Shown here piece by piece: positions 26,616-36,237 of a stretch of 64,000 nucleotides of DNA. A program made the position numbers and the translations under genes. A model generated the notes under the pieces. That model did not search any database, was not told the DNA's origin, and saw nothing but the letters and a program-made list of their open reading frames with translations. How positions within the stretch are numbered: the stretch's first letter is position 1; each line of letters opens with the position of its first letter. This DNA is from Methylobacterium cerastii (GTDB lineage: Bacteria; Pseudomonadota; Alphaproteobacteria; Rhizobiales; Beijerinckiaceae). Location: positions 62,001 to 126,000 of the forward strand of contig NZ_BPQG01000007.1 of NCBI RefSeq assembly GCF_022179125.1, in the 5' to 3' direction.

Positions 26616-27935
26616 ATGGCGACGGCGTCGTTCGACACCGCCCGGCGCACGGGCAGCGATTTCTCCGACATCGAGAAGGCTCCCGAGTTCCGGCCCGAGC
26701 CGACGCCGACGGCCGTGCCGGGTCAGCGCAGCTCGCTCGTCGGCCTGCCGCGGGCCGCTCTGAAGGAGCGCCTGCTCGCGATCGGCGTCACCGAGCGCGA
26801 GAGCCGGATGCGCTCGGGCCAGCTCTGGAATTGGTTGAACGTCCGCGGCGCGCAGGACTTCGACCAGATGACCAACGTCGGCAAAGCGCTGCGGGCGCAG
26901 CTCGCCGAGGCCTACACCCTCGACCGGCCGGAGGTCGTCAGCCAGCAGGTCTCGCGCGACGGCACCCGCAAGTGGCTGCTGCGCATGGCGCCGACGGGGC
27001 GGCACGACCACAACCGCGGCGCCGAGATCGAGTGCGTCTACATTCCGGGGCCGGATCGCGGCACGCTCTGCGTCTCGTCGCAGGTCGGCTGCACGCTGAC
27101 CTGCTCGTTCTGTCACACGGGCACGCAGCGCCTCGTGCGCAACCTGTCGGCCGCCGAGATCACCGCCCAGCTCGTCGTCGCCCGCGACGCGCTCGGCGAC
27201 TGGCCCGGCCTGATCCCCTCCCGCGACGCCTCGGGCGGCGGCGAGGTCGGACGGCTCGTCACGAACATCGTGTTCATGGGGATGGGCGAACCGCTCTACA
27301 ACCTGGAGAACGTCGTCGACGCGGTGGCGACGATGTCGGACCCCGAGGGGCTTGCGCTCTCGCGCCGTCGCATCACGGTCTCGACCTCCGGCGTCGTGCC
27401 GCAGATCCGGCGGCTCGGCGAGGAGGCGCACGCGATGCTGGCGATCTCGCTGCACGCCGTGCGCGACGAGCTTCGCGACGAGCTGGTGCCCCTGAACCGC
27501 AAATACCCGATCGCCGAGCTGATGCGCGCCTGCCGCGAGTATCCGGGCCTCACCAACGCCCGGCGCATCACCTTCGAATACGTGATGCTGAAGGGCGTCA
27601 ACGACACCGACGGCGACGCGCGCGAGCTGGTGCGGCTGCTCAAGGGGATCCCTGCCAAGATCAACCTGATCCCGTTCAACCCCTGGCCCGGCAGCAAGTA
27701 CGAGTGCTCGGACTGGGAGCGGATCGAGCGCTTCTCCGAGATCGTGTTCGACGCCGGCTACGCCTCGCCGGTCCGCACCCCACGCGGCCGCGACATCCTC
27801 GCCGCCTGCGGCCAGCTCAAGAGCGAGACCGAGAAGCTGCGCGCCCGCGAGCGGATGCTGCTCGACGCGGGCGGAGACTCCGAAGGCGCGGTTTCGGCGC
27901 AGGGCTTCTACGCCCTGCACGACGGCGAGGAATAG
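26616..27935 (+). CDS. rlmN: 23S rRNA (adenine2503-C2)-methyltransferase (radical SAM)
   Basis: 439 residues from the ATG at 26616. The radical SAM [4Fe-4S] motif CTLTCSFC sits mid-protein, preceded by ECVYIPG...[10 protein letters not shown] and followed by [13 protein letters not shown] and RRITVSTSG. The methyl-carrying Cys is in [16 protein letters not shown]. Dual-specificity for 23S rRNA A2503 and tRNA A37. The N-terminal 60-residue extension before the conserved part is typical of Rhizobiales. Followed by a 140-bp dispersed repeat. Confidence 0.97.
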   Translation: MATASFDTARRTGSDFSDIEKAPEFRPEPTPTAVPGQRSSLVGLPRAALKERLLAIGVTERESRMRSGQLWNWLNVRGAQDFDQMTNVGKALRAQLAEAYTLDRPEVVSQQVSRDGTRKWLLRMAPTGRHDHNRGAEIECVYIPGPDRGTLCVSSQVGCTLTCSFCHTGTQRLVRNLSAAEITAQLVVARDALGDWPGLIPSRDASGGGEVGRLVTNIVFMGMGEPLYNLENVVDAVATMSDPEGLALSRRRITVSTSGVVPQIRRLGEEAHAMLAISLHAVRDELRDELVPLNRKYPIAELMRACREYPGLTNARRITFEYVMLKGVNDTDGDARELVRLLKGIPAKINLIPFNPWPGSKYECSDWERIERFSEIVFDAGYASPVRTPRGRDILAACGQLKSETEKLRARERMLLDAGGDSEGAVSAQGFYALHDGEE

Positions 27936-27980
27936 GGCCGGTCGCCAATCGGTGGGTCGTCCGGTGGAAGGTGGCCGCCT

Positions 27981-28120
27981 CTTCCCTCCCCACTCTGCGG
28001 GGGAGGGTGGGCCTCGCGTCAGCGAGGGGCGGGAGAGGGATGCACCCTATCCGGATAACGTGCACCCCTCTCCCGACCCACTTCGTGGGCCACTCTCGCC
28101 CGCAAAGGGGGGAAGGGAGA
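27981..28120. repeat. Dispersed 140-bp hairpin repeat, copy A
   Basis: Long imperfect inverted repeat whose halves start CTTCCCTCCC and end GGGGAAGGGA, with internal GGGCCTCGCGTCAGCGAGGG and GACCCACTTCGTGGGCC mini-palindromes. Nearly the same element occurs at 58750-58888. It lies in the convergent gap between rlmN and the DUF3775 gene and could act as a terminator for both. Confidence 0.9.
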
Positions 28121-28132
28121 TCTCCGCCCGCC

Positions 28133-28531
28133 TCAGCCCTGCGGCAGGTCCGGCGTGATGCCGAGCGCGTCCATGCCCTCCTCCAGGAGGTCGCCGGCGT
28201 CGGGCGTGCCGAGAAGCGTCTTCACCGCGCCGTCGCCGGCGCCTTCGCGCTCGCGGGCGAAGCGGACCGCCTCGGCCCACTCTTCGGGCTCCATGTCGCC
28301 GCGGCCGACATAGAGCAGCGCCAGCAGGTCGGCGCGCTCGTCGTCGTTGAGGCCGGCGATCATGCCGCGCAGCTCGGATTCGGTGGCGTCGTCGGTGCCG
28401 GAGGTGAGCACGTCGGTGGCGCCGTCGTCGATGGCGTTGGAGCCGGCATCCGGATCGGTCGCGCCCTCCTTCACCTCGACCGCGCGCAGGCGCAGGATGA
28501 TCTCGGTGACCGTATCGGGGGCGATGTCCAT
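28133..28531 (-). CDS. DUF3775 family protein
   Basis: 132 residues opening MDIAPDTVTEIILRLRAVEVKEG, then LRGMIAGLNDDERADLLALLYVGRGDMEPEEWAEAVRFARER, the hallmark of the DUF3775 family. Acidic and helical; small proteins of unknown role, common in alphaproteobacteria. The ATG has CCGGAG upstream. Longer in-frame sequence upstream overlaps the MFS gene in antisense and is not coding. Confidence 0.85.
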   Translation of the reverse strand: MDIAPDTVTEIILRLRAVEVKEGATDPDAGSNAIDDGATDVLTSGTDDATESELRGMIAGLNDDERADLLALLYVGRGDMEPEEWAEAVRFAREREGAGDGAVKTLLGTPDAGDLLEEGMDALGITPDLPQG

Positions 28532-28705
28532 GTCGAGCTCCGGTTGGCGGGCCCGTCGAGGCCCTGAAGCAGCGACAACTGGCGAGAGCGGTGCCGGTTC
28601 GCCGCGTCCGGCCCCATCATGCGCCGAGCCGCAGGGTTTGCGGCGCCAGCCGGCCCTGCGCGATGCTACGCTGCCGCCCGAACGGGGGCGCGCCGGGGGA
28701 CACGG

Positions 28706-29869
28706 ATGAAGCGGGACGGGCTCGTCGGCTGCCTCGCGCTCTACGCCGCCCTCTACGGCGCCTACGGCTGCATCTCGCCGATCTTGCCCAACGTGCTCGC
28801 CGCAGGGGGGCTCTCGCCGGAGCGGATCGCGGTCCTGCTCGCGGCCGCGACTCTGGTGCGGCTGGTGGCGGGACCGATGGCCGGGCGCTCCGCCGACCGG
28901 CACGCGGCGACTCGTCCGATCCTCGCCGCCGCCTGCGGCCTCACCGGACTCGCGGCCCTCGCGCATCTCGCGGCAAGCGGGTTCTGGCCGCTGCTGGCGG
29001 TCGGCATCGCCTACGCGGCGGCTACCGCCCCGCTGGCGCCGCTGGCCGACGTGCTGGCGCTCGCCGCCGCGCGGGGCGGGGCGGCGTTTCCCTACGGCTG
29101 GGTGCGCGGGGCGGGCTCGGCCGCCTTCATCGTCGGGGTCGGCGCCGCCGGCTGGCTGGTGCAGGGGTTCGGGCTCGCGGCCGGCCTCGTCGCCGGAGCG
29201 GTGTTGTTCGTGGGGGCCGGCGCGGCGGCGCTCGCCGGGCGGGCGTCGGGCGGCGCGCGCGCGCAAGCCTCGGAGGCTGGGATCGGCTTTGCCGGCCTGC
29301 TGCGCCTCGCCGCCTTCCGCCGCACGGTGCTGGTCGCGGCCCTGGTGGTCGGCGCGCACGCGATGCACGACGCCTTCGCGATGATCCTGTGGCGCGGCGC
29401 CGGGATCGGGGCAGGCGCCGCCGGCCTGCTTTGGGCGGAAGCCGTGGCGGCGGAGGTGTTCGCGTTCCTGATCGCCGGGCCGCCGCTGCTGGCGCGGATC
29501 GGGCCGGCCGCCGGCCTCGCCGTCGCCGCGGTCGCCGGGGCCGTGCGCTGGGCGGTGCAGGCCGAGACCGTCGCGCTGCCCTGGCTCGTCGCGATCCAGT
29601 CCCTGCACGGCCTGAGCTTCGCGCTACTGCACCTCGCCTGCCTCGGCCTGATCGAGCGGGCGGTGCCGCCGACGGCCCGCGCCACGGCGTTGACGCTCTA
29701 CGGCACCGTCGGGCTCGGGCTCGCGGGCGCGGCGGCGACGCTGGCCTCCGGCCCGCTGTTTTCGGCCTTCCACGGCCGGGCCTTCTGGGCGATGGCTGGG
29801 CTCAGCCTAGCGGCCGTGCCGCTCGCCCTGCGCTTGCGCGCCGAGCCCGCGCGCACGACCTCTGCGTGA
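28706..29869 (+). CDS. MFS transporter (HcaT/3-phenylpropionate-like)
   Basis: 387 residues, about 12 hydrophobic spans. N-terminal LYAALYGAYGCISPILPNVLAAGGLSPERIAVLLAAATLVRLVAGPMAGRSADR shows the MFS_1-like pattern, with the loop RSADR between helices 2 and 3. GYWVRGAGS-like YGWVRGAGSAAFI (helix 5) matches the PPP/HcaT-LacY-related branch. Chosen start MKRDGLVG has a GGGGGA site. Substrate unknown; it lies just upstream of priA but probably functions independently. Confidence 0.85.
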   Translation: MKRDGLVGCLALYAALYGAYGCISPILPNVLAAGGLSPERIAVLLAAATLVRLVAGPMAGRSADRHAATRPILAAACGLTGLAALAHLAASGFWPLLAVGIAYAAATAPLAPLADVLALAAARGGAAFPYGWVRGAGSAAFIVGVGAAGWLVQGFGLAAGLVAGAVLFVGAGAAALAGRASGGARAQASEAGIGFAGLLRLAAFRRTVLVAALVVGAHAMHDAFAMILWRGAGIGAGAAGLLWAEAVAAEVFAFLIAGPPLLARIGPAAGLAVAAVAGAVRWAVQAETVALPWLVAIQSLHGLSFALLHLACLGLIERAVPPTARATALTLYGTVGLGLAGAAATLASGPLFSAFHGRAFWAMAGLSLAAVPLALRLRAEPARTTSA

Positions 29870-29887
29870 TGGTACGTTTTATGGTAC
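29869..29887 (+). promoter_or_regulatory. ATGGTAC direct repeat before priA
   Basis: ATGGTAC at 29869-29875 and 29881-29887, 12 bp apart, in the only AT-rich patch of the 64-bp gap upstream of priA. May be promoter or operator sequence; no known regulator matches by eye. Confidence 0.25.
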
Positions 29888-29933
29888 AAAACCGGAACAT
29901 GCAGCCATTCTCCGAAACCGACGCCCTACGCCC

Positions 29934-32105
29934 ATGCCGCACGTCGCCGAGATCCTGATCCCCCTCGCGATCGACACCGCCTACAGCTACGCGGTGCCGG
30001 CGCACCTGACGCTTTCCGTCGGCGACGTGGTGCAGGTGCCGCTGGGCCCGCGTGAGACGGTCGGCGTGGTCTGGGGCGTGGCTGAGACGGCCGGCGGCTC
30101 GAACCTGCGCCCGGTCACCGGGCCGCTCGGCGTGGCGCCGCTCTCCGAGCCGGTGCGCAAGCTGGTGGACTGGATCGCGCGTTACACCCTCGCGCCGAAG
30201 GGCTCTGCGCTGGCCATGGTGCTGCGCCTGCCCGACGAGGCCGCGGCGGCGGAGGTCGTGCGCGTCGGGGTCCGAACCACCGGCAAGGCGCCGGCCCGCC
30301 CGACCAAGGCGCGGGACAAGGTGCTGGCGGTCGCCGCCGACGGCGAGGTCCGGGGCAAGGGCGCGCTGGCGAAAGCGGCCGAGGTCTCGCTTTCGGTGGT
30401 CGACGGGCTCGTCGACGACGGCGCACTGGAGGCGGTTGCGCTCGCGCCCGAGCCCGTCGCCCTCCCCCCCGATCCGGAGTTTCCGCGGGTGCCGCTGTCG
30501 GAGGCGCAGGCCGCGGCGGTCGCGGAACTGGTCGGGGCGCCCGCCGCGGCGGAGGCGGCTGGCGGCGCGGTCCTGCTGGAAGGCGTCACCGGCTCGGGCA
30601 AGACCGAGGTCTACTTCGAGGCGGTCGCCGAGTGCGTCCGCTCAGGCGGGCAGGCCCTGATCCTGATGCCCGAGATCGCGCTGACGGCGCAGTTCCTCGA
30701 CCGGTTCGCCGCCCGCTTCGGCGTCCGCCCGGCGGCCTGGCACTCGGGCATCGGCGGACGGCGGCGCGAGCGGCTGCGCGCAGGGGTCGCTAACGGCGAG
30801 GTGCGGGTGGTGGTCGGCGCCCGCTCGGCCCTGTTCCTGCCGTTCCGAAAGCTCGGCCTGATCGTGGTCGATGAGGAACACGAGAGCGCCTACAAGCAGG
30901 AGGACGGCGTCCACTATCACGCCCGCGACATGGCGGTGGTGCGGGGCAAGCTCGAGGGCTGCCCGGTGGTGCTGGCCTCGGCGACGCCCTCGATCGAGAC
31001 GCGGGTGAACGTCGAACGCGGGCGCTACCGCCGCGTGCGGCTGCCCGAGCGCTTCGGCGGGCGGCGCCTGCCCGACATCCAGGCGATCGACATGCGCCTC
31101 GACAAGCCGGAGCGCGGGCGCTTCCTCTCGCCGCCGCTGGTCAACGCGGTGAAGGCCAACCTCGCTGCCGGCGAGCAGGCGCTGCTGTTCCTCAACCGCC
31201 GTGGTTATGCGCCGCTGACGCTGTGCCGCGCCTGCGGCCACCGCTATCAGTGCAAGAACTGCTCGACCTGGCTGGTGGAGCACCGCTTCCGCAAGGCGCT
31301 CGTCTGCCACCAGTGCGGCTACAGCGAGCGCCGGCCCGAGGCGTGCACGGAATGCGGCACCTTCGACAACCTCACCCCCTGCGGCCCCGGCGTCGAGCGC
31401 ATCGCGGAGGAGGCGGCCGAGCTGTTTCCGGATAAGCGCATCATCGTGCTGTCGAGCGACTTTCCCGGCGGCGCCGAGCGGCTGCGGCAGGAATTGGAAC
31501 TGGTCGCGGCCGGCGAATGCGACATCGTCGTCGGCACGCAGCTCGTGGCCAAGGGCCACAACTTCCCGCACCTGACCCTCGTCGGCGTGCTCGACGCCGA
31601 CATCGGGCTGACCTCGGGCGATCCGCGGGCGGCCGAGCGCACCTTCCAGCTGCTGCAGCAGGTCACCGGCCGGGCGGGCCGCGGCGAGCGGCCGGGCCGC
31701 GCCATGGTGCAAACCTACCAGCCCGAGCATCCGGTGATCGCGGCGCTCCTGTCGGGTGATTCCGAGCGCTTCTACGAGGAGGAGATCGCCGCCCGCGAGG
31801 CGGCCGGCCTGCCGCCGTTCGGGCGGCTGGCGGCGTTGATCGTCTCGGCCAACGACCGGGCGACGGCCGAGGCCCACGGGCAGGCGCTGGCGCGCGCCGC
31901 CGAGCCGCCGGACGGGGTGATGGTGCTCGGGCCGGCCGAGGCGCCTCTGGCGCTGGTGCGCGGGCGTTACCGGTTCCGCCTTCTGGTCAAGACCGAGCGC
32001 AACGTCGACCTGCAGAGCTACCTGCGCGACTGGCTGGGGCGCGGGCCGAAGGTGCGCGGCAACGTCCGCGTTGCCGTCGACGTCGACCCGCAGAGCTTTT
32101 TGTAG
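29934..32105 (+). CDS. priA: Primosomal protein N' (replication restart helicase)
   Basis: 723 residues. The N-terminal DNA-binding domain begins VAEILIPLAIDTAYSYAVP, then Walker A GVTGSGKTEVYFE, Walker B/DEAH-like VVDEEHESAYKQ, a zinc-binding insert with eight cysteines (CRACGHRYQCKNC ... CHQCGYSERRPEACTECG) and helicase motif V/VI (GTQLVAKGHNFPHLTLVGVLDAD, QVTGRAGRGERPG). Reloads the replisome at stalled forks. All catalytic and zinc residues are intact. Confidence 0.97.
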   Translation: MPHVAEILIPLAIDTAYSYAVPAHLTLSVGDVVQVPLGPRETVGVVWGVAETAGGSNLRPVTGPLGVAPLSEPVRKLVDWIARYTLAPKGSALAMVLRLPDEAAAAEVVRVGVRTTGKAPARPTKARDKVLAVAADGEVRGKGALAKAAEVSLSVVDGLVDDGALEAVALAPEPVALPPDPEFPRVPLSEAQAAAVAELVGAPAAAEAAGGAVLLEGVTGSGKTEVYFEAVAECVRSGGQALILMPEIALTAQFLDRFAARFGVRPAAWHSGIGGRRRERLRAGVANGEVRVVVGARSALFLPFRKLGLIVVDEEHESAYKQEDGVHYHARDMAVVRGKLEGCPVVLASATPSIETRVNVERGRYRRVRLPERFGGRRLPDIQAIDMRLDKPERGRFLSPPLVNAVKANLAAGEQALLFLNRRGYAPLTLCRACGHRYQCKNCSTWLVEHRFRKALVCHQCGYSERRPEACTECGTFDNLTPCGPGVERIAEEAAELFPDKRIIVLSSDFPGGAERLRQELELVAAGECDIVVGTQLVAKGHNFPHLTLVGVLDADIGLTSGDPRAAERTFQLLQQVTGRAGRGERPGRAMVQTYQPEHPVIAALLSGDSERFYEEEIAAREAAGLPPFGRLAALIVSANDRATAEAHGQALARAAEPPDGVMVLGPAEAPLALVRGRYRFRLLVKTERNVDLQSYLRDWLGRGPKVRGNVRVAVDVDPQSFL

Positions 32106-32185
32106 GCGATCCGGGACGCGTTCTGTAGGAGTGTGCGGTGCCGCGAGATACTCGGTCGGCGGCAGGCCTGTCAGGAGCGCGCATC

Positions 32186-32545
32186 GTGCTGAGCTACACC
32201 AAGAAGCCCGAGTCCAGCGTCGCCGAGATCGTGGTCGACGGGAAGATAACCGACGACGAGATGAACGCGGTCATGACCGCGATGAAGGCCGACCTCGACA
32301 AGGGCGGCAAGCTCAAGCTGCTGGAGGACATCCGCGCCTTCGAGGGCATGGAGCCGGCCGCCTTCTTCAAGGACCCGCGCTTCGGCCTGTCGATGATGAA
32401 GGGCGTCAGCCACGTGGCGCTCGTCACCGACGCGCAATGGCTCAAGGTCGTCGCCGAGACCTTCGGCTTCGTCTCCCCGGCCCAGATCAAGGTGTTCGAG
32501 CGCGCCCGCCTCGACGAGGCCCGCACCTGGCTCGCCGCCGCGTGA
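32186..32545 (+). CDS. STAS/SpoIIAA-like protein (DUF3478)
   Basis: 119 residues from GTG, chosen because AGGAG lies 8 nt upstream; the in-frame ATG at 32138 has no ribosome site. SpoIIAA-like fold: VAEIVVDGKITDDEMNAVMTAMKADLDKGGKLKLLEDIRAFEGME, then FFKDPRFGLSMMKGVSHVALVTDAQWLKVVAETFGF. Members are common and of unknown role, some membrane-associated. No phosphorylatable anti-sigma-factor-antagonist Ser is evident. Confidence 0.82.
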   Translation: MLSYTKKPESSVAEIVVDGKITDDEMNAVMTAMKADLDKGGKLKLLEDIRAFEGMEPAAFFKDPRFGLSMMKGVSHVALVTDAQWLKVVAETFGFVSPAQIKVFERARLDEARTWLAAA

Positions 32546-32586
32546 CGGACGCAGACGGTCCCGCCGCGTGACGGACGCAGACGGTC
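32536..32586 (+). repeat. 25-bp tandem duplication across a stop codon
   Basis: The 25-mer starting CGCCGCGTGACGG occurs at 32536-32560 and 32562-32586, identical and one base apart. The first copy includes the TGA of the SpoIIAA-like gene, so the second repeats the last codons and stop in the 3' flank. Looks like a recent slippage event. Confidence 0.9.
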
Positions 32587-32606
32587 TTGCCGCGGGCGGG
32601 ACCGTT

Positions 32607-32999
32607 CTACTCGGCCTGGGCGGTGTGCGTCGTGTTGCGCCGCGCCGTCCAGCGGCCGGAGCACAACGCCGACACCTTCCAGGTCCCAGCCCCGCCGGCC
32701 GCCTGAAGCCGGCCCGAGGCCGCGCCGCTCGCGGCCCCGTTCGAGACGTTGAGCCCCACCGTGCCGTCCGGTCCGACCTGGCCGGTGACCCGCGCGCCGG
32801 ACTCCTTCGCGGACGCCGTGCGCACCTGCCCGTCGCGGATCGCGATGGCGGTGGTGTAGCGCGCGTCGCACAGGCCGCTCTCGGTCACGAGATCGACGGC
32901 CCAGGTCCCGTTGAAGGCACCCGGTTCTCCGGCGGCTACCGGCGACACGGTCGCGCCGGAGAGGAGGCCGACGAGAACGATCGGGGTGAGCTTCAGCAT
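32607..32999 (-). CDS. Exported hypothetical protein
   Basis: 130 residues from the ATG with AGAAAGG upstream. Signal peptide MLKLTPIVLVGLLSGATVSPVAA (cleavage near 23), then FNGTWAVDLVTESGLCDARYTTAIAIRDGQV and VTGQVGPDGTVGLNVSNGAASGAASGRL, with a late Cys. This resembles small periplasmic beta-barrel-like proteins common in Methylobacterium; two Cys could pair. No known function. Confidence 0.7.
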   Translation of the reverse strand: MLKLTPIVLVGLLSGATVSPVAAGEPGAFNGTWAVDLVTESGLCDARYTTAIAIRDGQVRTASAKESGARVTGQVGPDGTVGLNVSNGAASGAASGRLQAAGGAGTWKVSALCSGRWTARRNTTHTAQAE

Positions 33000-33390
33000 T
33001 CGGGACCTTTCTGTAGATCGGAAGGCGACCGCCGGGCACGACGGCAGCGACATCGGAAGACGAAACCGCAACGAGGCGTCTGACGCGGTGCCAGATTGAT
33101 GAACGGCGGTGGCGGCAAGACGATGACGCCACGCGGATCCGACAGATACGCGTTCGGCCGTCGGTCGCGTCGGCGATGATTGGGGGCGGGGCATCTGTTC
33201 CTTGCGCGCCCGCCGCATTGATCATGTCTTATAGCATGATGACCGCAAAAACGAAAGTTTTACGGGTTTCACGGGCGGGCGACGCGGCCTGCGGGCGTCG
33301 GCGGGCGCCTCCCGGCATCCAGCCCGATGCGGCGCGTTAACGCTTCATCAACCATGCCGCGTCCACGCTGTCCCGAGGAGAGACACCGCC
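33000..33390. other. 391-bp gap with a promoter-like dyad
   Basis: Between an exported protein gene (minus) and a small gene (plus), diverging. The least GC-rich part of the gap is 33210-33270, with the dyad ATCATG/CATGAT (33221-33226 and 33235-33240) and an A-rich run at 33245-33262, a likely promoter zone. Other open frames in this gap look like composition artefacts. Confidence 0.45.
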
Positions 33391-33597
33391 ATGAAGCGAC
33401 GCCCGAGCCGCGACTTCGATGCCCTGAGCCAGGCGCAGATCGCCGCCGGGCGGACCGACGCCCGCCGGGTGGACGCGGCGCGGCTGATGTCCGCGCAGGC
33501 GCCCAAGCGCATGGCGGACCTTCTCGATGCGATCCAGCACGTGACGGAGGCCGCGACCGGCGAGCGCAGCTTCCTCCACGTCCGCCCGCGTTCGTAA
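33391..33597 (+). CDS. Small hypothetical protein (68 aa)
   Basis: 68 residues, basic and helical (LSQAQIAAGRTDARRVDAARLMSAQAPKRMADLLDAIQHVTEAA). A GAGGAGAG ribosome site lies 8 nt before the ATG. Convergent with the HD-GYP gene, 30 bp apart. I do not recognise a family; the good ribosome site supports translation. Confidence 0.5.
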   Translation: MKRRPSRDFDALSQAQIAAGRTDARRVDAARLMSAQAPKRMADLLDAIQHVTEAATGERSFLHVRPRS

Positions 33598-33627
33598 CGC
33601 CCGCGCGGCCGACCGTCCGCGTGCGCC

Positions 33628-34662
33628 TCAGAACGCGTCGGCGACGGGCTTGAACGCGCGGACGAGGTCGCCGTCGAGCCGCCCGGCCATTCCGACGAGG
33701 ATGTCGTAAGCCGGCATGCTCTCCATCCGCGCACGGTAGGGGCGGTGCTCGGTGAGCGCCCCGAAGATGTCGCAGATCGTGACGAGGCGAACCAAGTCCG
33801 AGATCTGGCTCCCGACCAGCTTGTCCGGATAGCCCGAGCCGTCGAGCATCTCGTGGTGCGAGTGCGCGACGGCGAGCAGGCTCTCGTCGAACCCGCGGCC
33901 GACCAGCATGGCGTGCCCGTGCGCGGGGTGGGTGCGCATCTCGGCCATCTCTACGGCGTCGAGCTTGCCCGGCTTGTTCAGGATGGCGGCGTCGATCGCG
34001 ATCTTGCCGACATCGTGCAACAGGGCTGCCTTCACGAGGTGATGGCGGTCGGCGGCGCCGAGCATCAGGACGCCGCCGAACGCGGCCGCGAGCCCGGCGA
34101 CCAGCAGGCAATGCCGGTGCGTGGCGTCGTCGAAGCGTCGCACCGCCCGCACCCAGGAGCGGATGCCGCCCTCCTGCAGGGCGGTCTCGATGAGCGTCGT
34201 TCCCGCCGCGATCTCGACCGGCGAGAGCGGCCGTCCCGGGACGAAGGTGGTGCACAGGAACCGCTCGGCCCGCTCGCCGTGGCGCCGCATCGCGTCGGAC
34301 ATCGGATCGATCCGGTTCCGCAGCTCCGCCAGGGCGCTGCCGAGGGCGGCCGGGCCGGAGGCGGCGCTGAGCAGGCTGGAGGCGCCGAGCAGCTCGGCGT
34401 AGGCGCGGGTCCGCGCACCGTTGTCGTGGAACAGGCAGACGTAGGGCACGTCCTGGCCGCGGACGCGCTCGAGCAGCGTGCGCAGGCGCGACAGCGCCTC
34501 CGAGGTCAGCGCCTTGACGTCGCTGACGATGAGTTCCGCGGCCGCCGGGCAGGAGGCGTCGTCGTAGAGGTCGAAGACCGTCGACCGCTCGACGTTCGGG
34601 AGGTCCCGTGCCAGCCGCGCCGTTCGGTGCGTGTCGTCGCTGATCAGGAGCAATTCGGCCAT
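33628..34662 (-). CDS. HD-GYP domain protein with degenerate receiver
   Basis: 344 residues. The first 115 have a receiver-like layout (LLLISDDTHRTARLARDLP, ELIVSDVKAL), but the acidic pocket is incomplete. A helical linker follows, then an HD-GYP domain with ALLHDVGKIAID, THPAHGHAMLV, HSHHEMLDGSGYPDKL (the GYP signature) and ICDIFGALTEHRPYR. All metal ligands are present, so cyclic-di-GMP phosphodiesterase activity is expected. Downstream of a chemoreceptor gene on the same strand (90 bp). Confidence 0.9.
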   Translation of the reverse strand: MAELLLISDDTHRTARLARDLPNVERSTVFDLYDDASCPAAAELIVSDVKALTSEALSRLRTLLERVRGQDVPYVCLFHDNGARTRAYAELLGASSLLSAASGPAALGSALAELRNRIDPMSDAMRRHGERAERFLCTTFVPGRPLSPVEIAAGTTLIETALQEGGIRSWVRAVRRFDDATHRHCLLVAGLAAAFGGVLMLGAADRHHLVKAALLHDVGKIAIDAAILNKPGKLDAVEMAEMRTHPAHGHAMLVGRGFDESLLAVAHSHHEMLDGSGYPDKLVGSQISDLVRLVTICDIFGALTEHRPYRARMESMPAYDILVGMAGRLDGDLVRAFKPVADAF

Positions 34663-34752
34663 GACGGCGGTCCACCGGGGAGATCGTGGTCGTTCGGGTC
34701 TCGAAAGGCGGGCGCAGGTCGCGAACGCGGCTCACGCCGCAGCCGCCGGGCC

Positions 34753-36237
34753 TCAGCCGAAGGCGCGGGCGGCCGAGCGGACCTGACGGGTCGCGTCGTC
34801 CACCCGCTCGCTCGCCTGGGCGATCAGGTCCATGCCCGAGGCGATCGCCGTGACGCCGTACGACGCACTCTGCATGCTACCCGAGATCTCCTGCGTGACC
34901 GCGGATTGCTCCTCCACCGCGGCCGCGATCGCGCTCGCGCTCGACACGTCGCTGAGCGTCTGGATCGTGGTCTTGATCGAGGCGATCGCGTCAACGGCGT
35001 CGCGGGTCGCGTTCTGCGTCGCGGCGATCTGCGTGCGGATCTGGTCCGTCGCCTTGCCGGTCTGCTCGGCCAGCGCCTTCACCTCGGCCGCGACGACGGC
35101 GAAGCCCTTGCCCGCCGCGCCCGCACGCGCGGCCTCGATGGTGGCGTTCAGCGCGAGCAGGTTGGTCTGCGCCGCGATGCCCTGGATGAGCGCGACGACA
35201 TCGCCGATCTGTGCCGCCTGGCTGCTCAGGCCGGCGACGATCAGGCCCGTGCGCTCGGTCTCCTCGACGGCCTGTCCGGCGATCCGGGCCGCGTGGCTGA
35301 CCTGCTGGCTGATCTCGCCGACCGAGGCCGAGAGCTCCTCCGCACCGGAGGCGACGGCCTGGATGTCGCCGGAGACGCGCCCCACCGTGGCGGCGGCGTC
35401 GGTCGTCTGGCGCGTGACGTCCTCCGTCGCCGTCCCGATCGCGTCGAGGTCGGTGCCGATCGCCCGCTGCGCCTCGGCCCGGCGCTGGCGCTCGTGCACC
35501 TGTTCGGTGATGTCGGTGGCGAACTTGACGATCTTGGTCGTGCGGCCCTCCGCATCGGTGACGGGATTGTAGGTCGCCTGGATCCAGACCTCGCGGCCGC
35601 CCTTGCCGATCCGGAGGTACTCGGCCGACTGGAATTCGCCGCGCGCGAGCGCCGCCCAGAACGCCTGGTAGGCCGGACCGACGCGTTCGGCCTCGGTGAC
35701 GAACATGCGGTGGTGCCGGCCCTGCACCTCGTCGAGCCGGTAGCCGACCGCGTCGAGGAAGTTGGGGTTGGCGGTGAGGATCGTGCCGTCGGGTTCGAAG
35801 TCAATCACGGCCTGCGAGCGGTGCAGGGCGGCGATCTGGCCTTCCATGTCCAGCGCCGCGAGCTTGTAGGCTGTGATGTCGGTGGCGAACTTCACGACTT
35901 TGACGGTCTTGCCGTCCCGGTCGAGCACGGGATTGTACGAGGCCTGGAGCCAGACTTCACGACCGCCCTTGGCGATGCGCCGGAAGGCGGCGGAATCCGC
36001 CTTGCCCTTCGACAGGCCCTCCCAGAACAGACGATACGCCTCGCTCGTCCGCTCGGACGGCTCGAGGAACAGGCTGTGGTGCCGACCTTGGATCTCGTCG
36101 AGGGCGTAGCCCATCGTCGCGAGGAAGTTGGCGTTGGCGGTGATGATCTTGCCGCTGCCGTCGAATTCGATCACGGCCTGCGACTTGTGCAGCAAATCCG
36201 AGGTGACCGAAGTCCGGCGATTCAGAAGACTCAGCAT
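34753..36237 (-). CDS. Cytosolic methyl-accepting chemotaxis protein with two PAS domains
   Basis: 494 residues from the ATG with GAGGGAG four bases upstream; an ATG 30 nt earlier lacks a site. Two PAS-PAC units (about residues 15-125 and 135-250), each with [14 protein letters not shown] or IQATYNP and a FATDIT end, then a signalling domain with the conserved hairpin tip [41 protein letters not shown]. No transmembrane span. The two PAS domains are close duplicates. Likely an energy or ligand sensor for the CheA pathway. Confidence 0.93.
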   Translation of the reverse strand: MLSLLNRRTSVTSDLLHKSQAVIEFDGSGKIITANANFLATMGYALDEIQGRHHSLFLEPSERTSEAYRLFWEGLSKGKADSAAFRRIAKGGREVWLQASYNPVLDRDGKTVKVVKFATDITAYKLAALDMEGQIAALHRSQAVIDFEPDGTILTANPNFLDAVGYRLDEVQGRHHRMFVTEAERVGPAYQAFWAALARGEFQSAEYLRIGKGGREVWIQATYNPVTDAEGRTTKIVKFATDITEQVHERQRRAEAQRAIGTDLDAIGTATEDVTRQTTDAAATVGRVSGDIQAVASGAEELSASVGEISQQVSHAARIAGQAVEETERTGLIVAGLSSQAAQIGDVVALIQGIAAQTNLLALNATIEAARAGAAGKGFAVVAAEVKALAEQTGKATDQIRTQIAATQNATRDAVDAIASIKTTIQTLSDVSSASAIAAAVEEQSAVTQEISGSMQSASYGVTAIASGMDLIAQASERVDDATRQVRSAARAFG

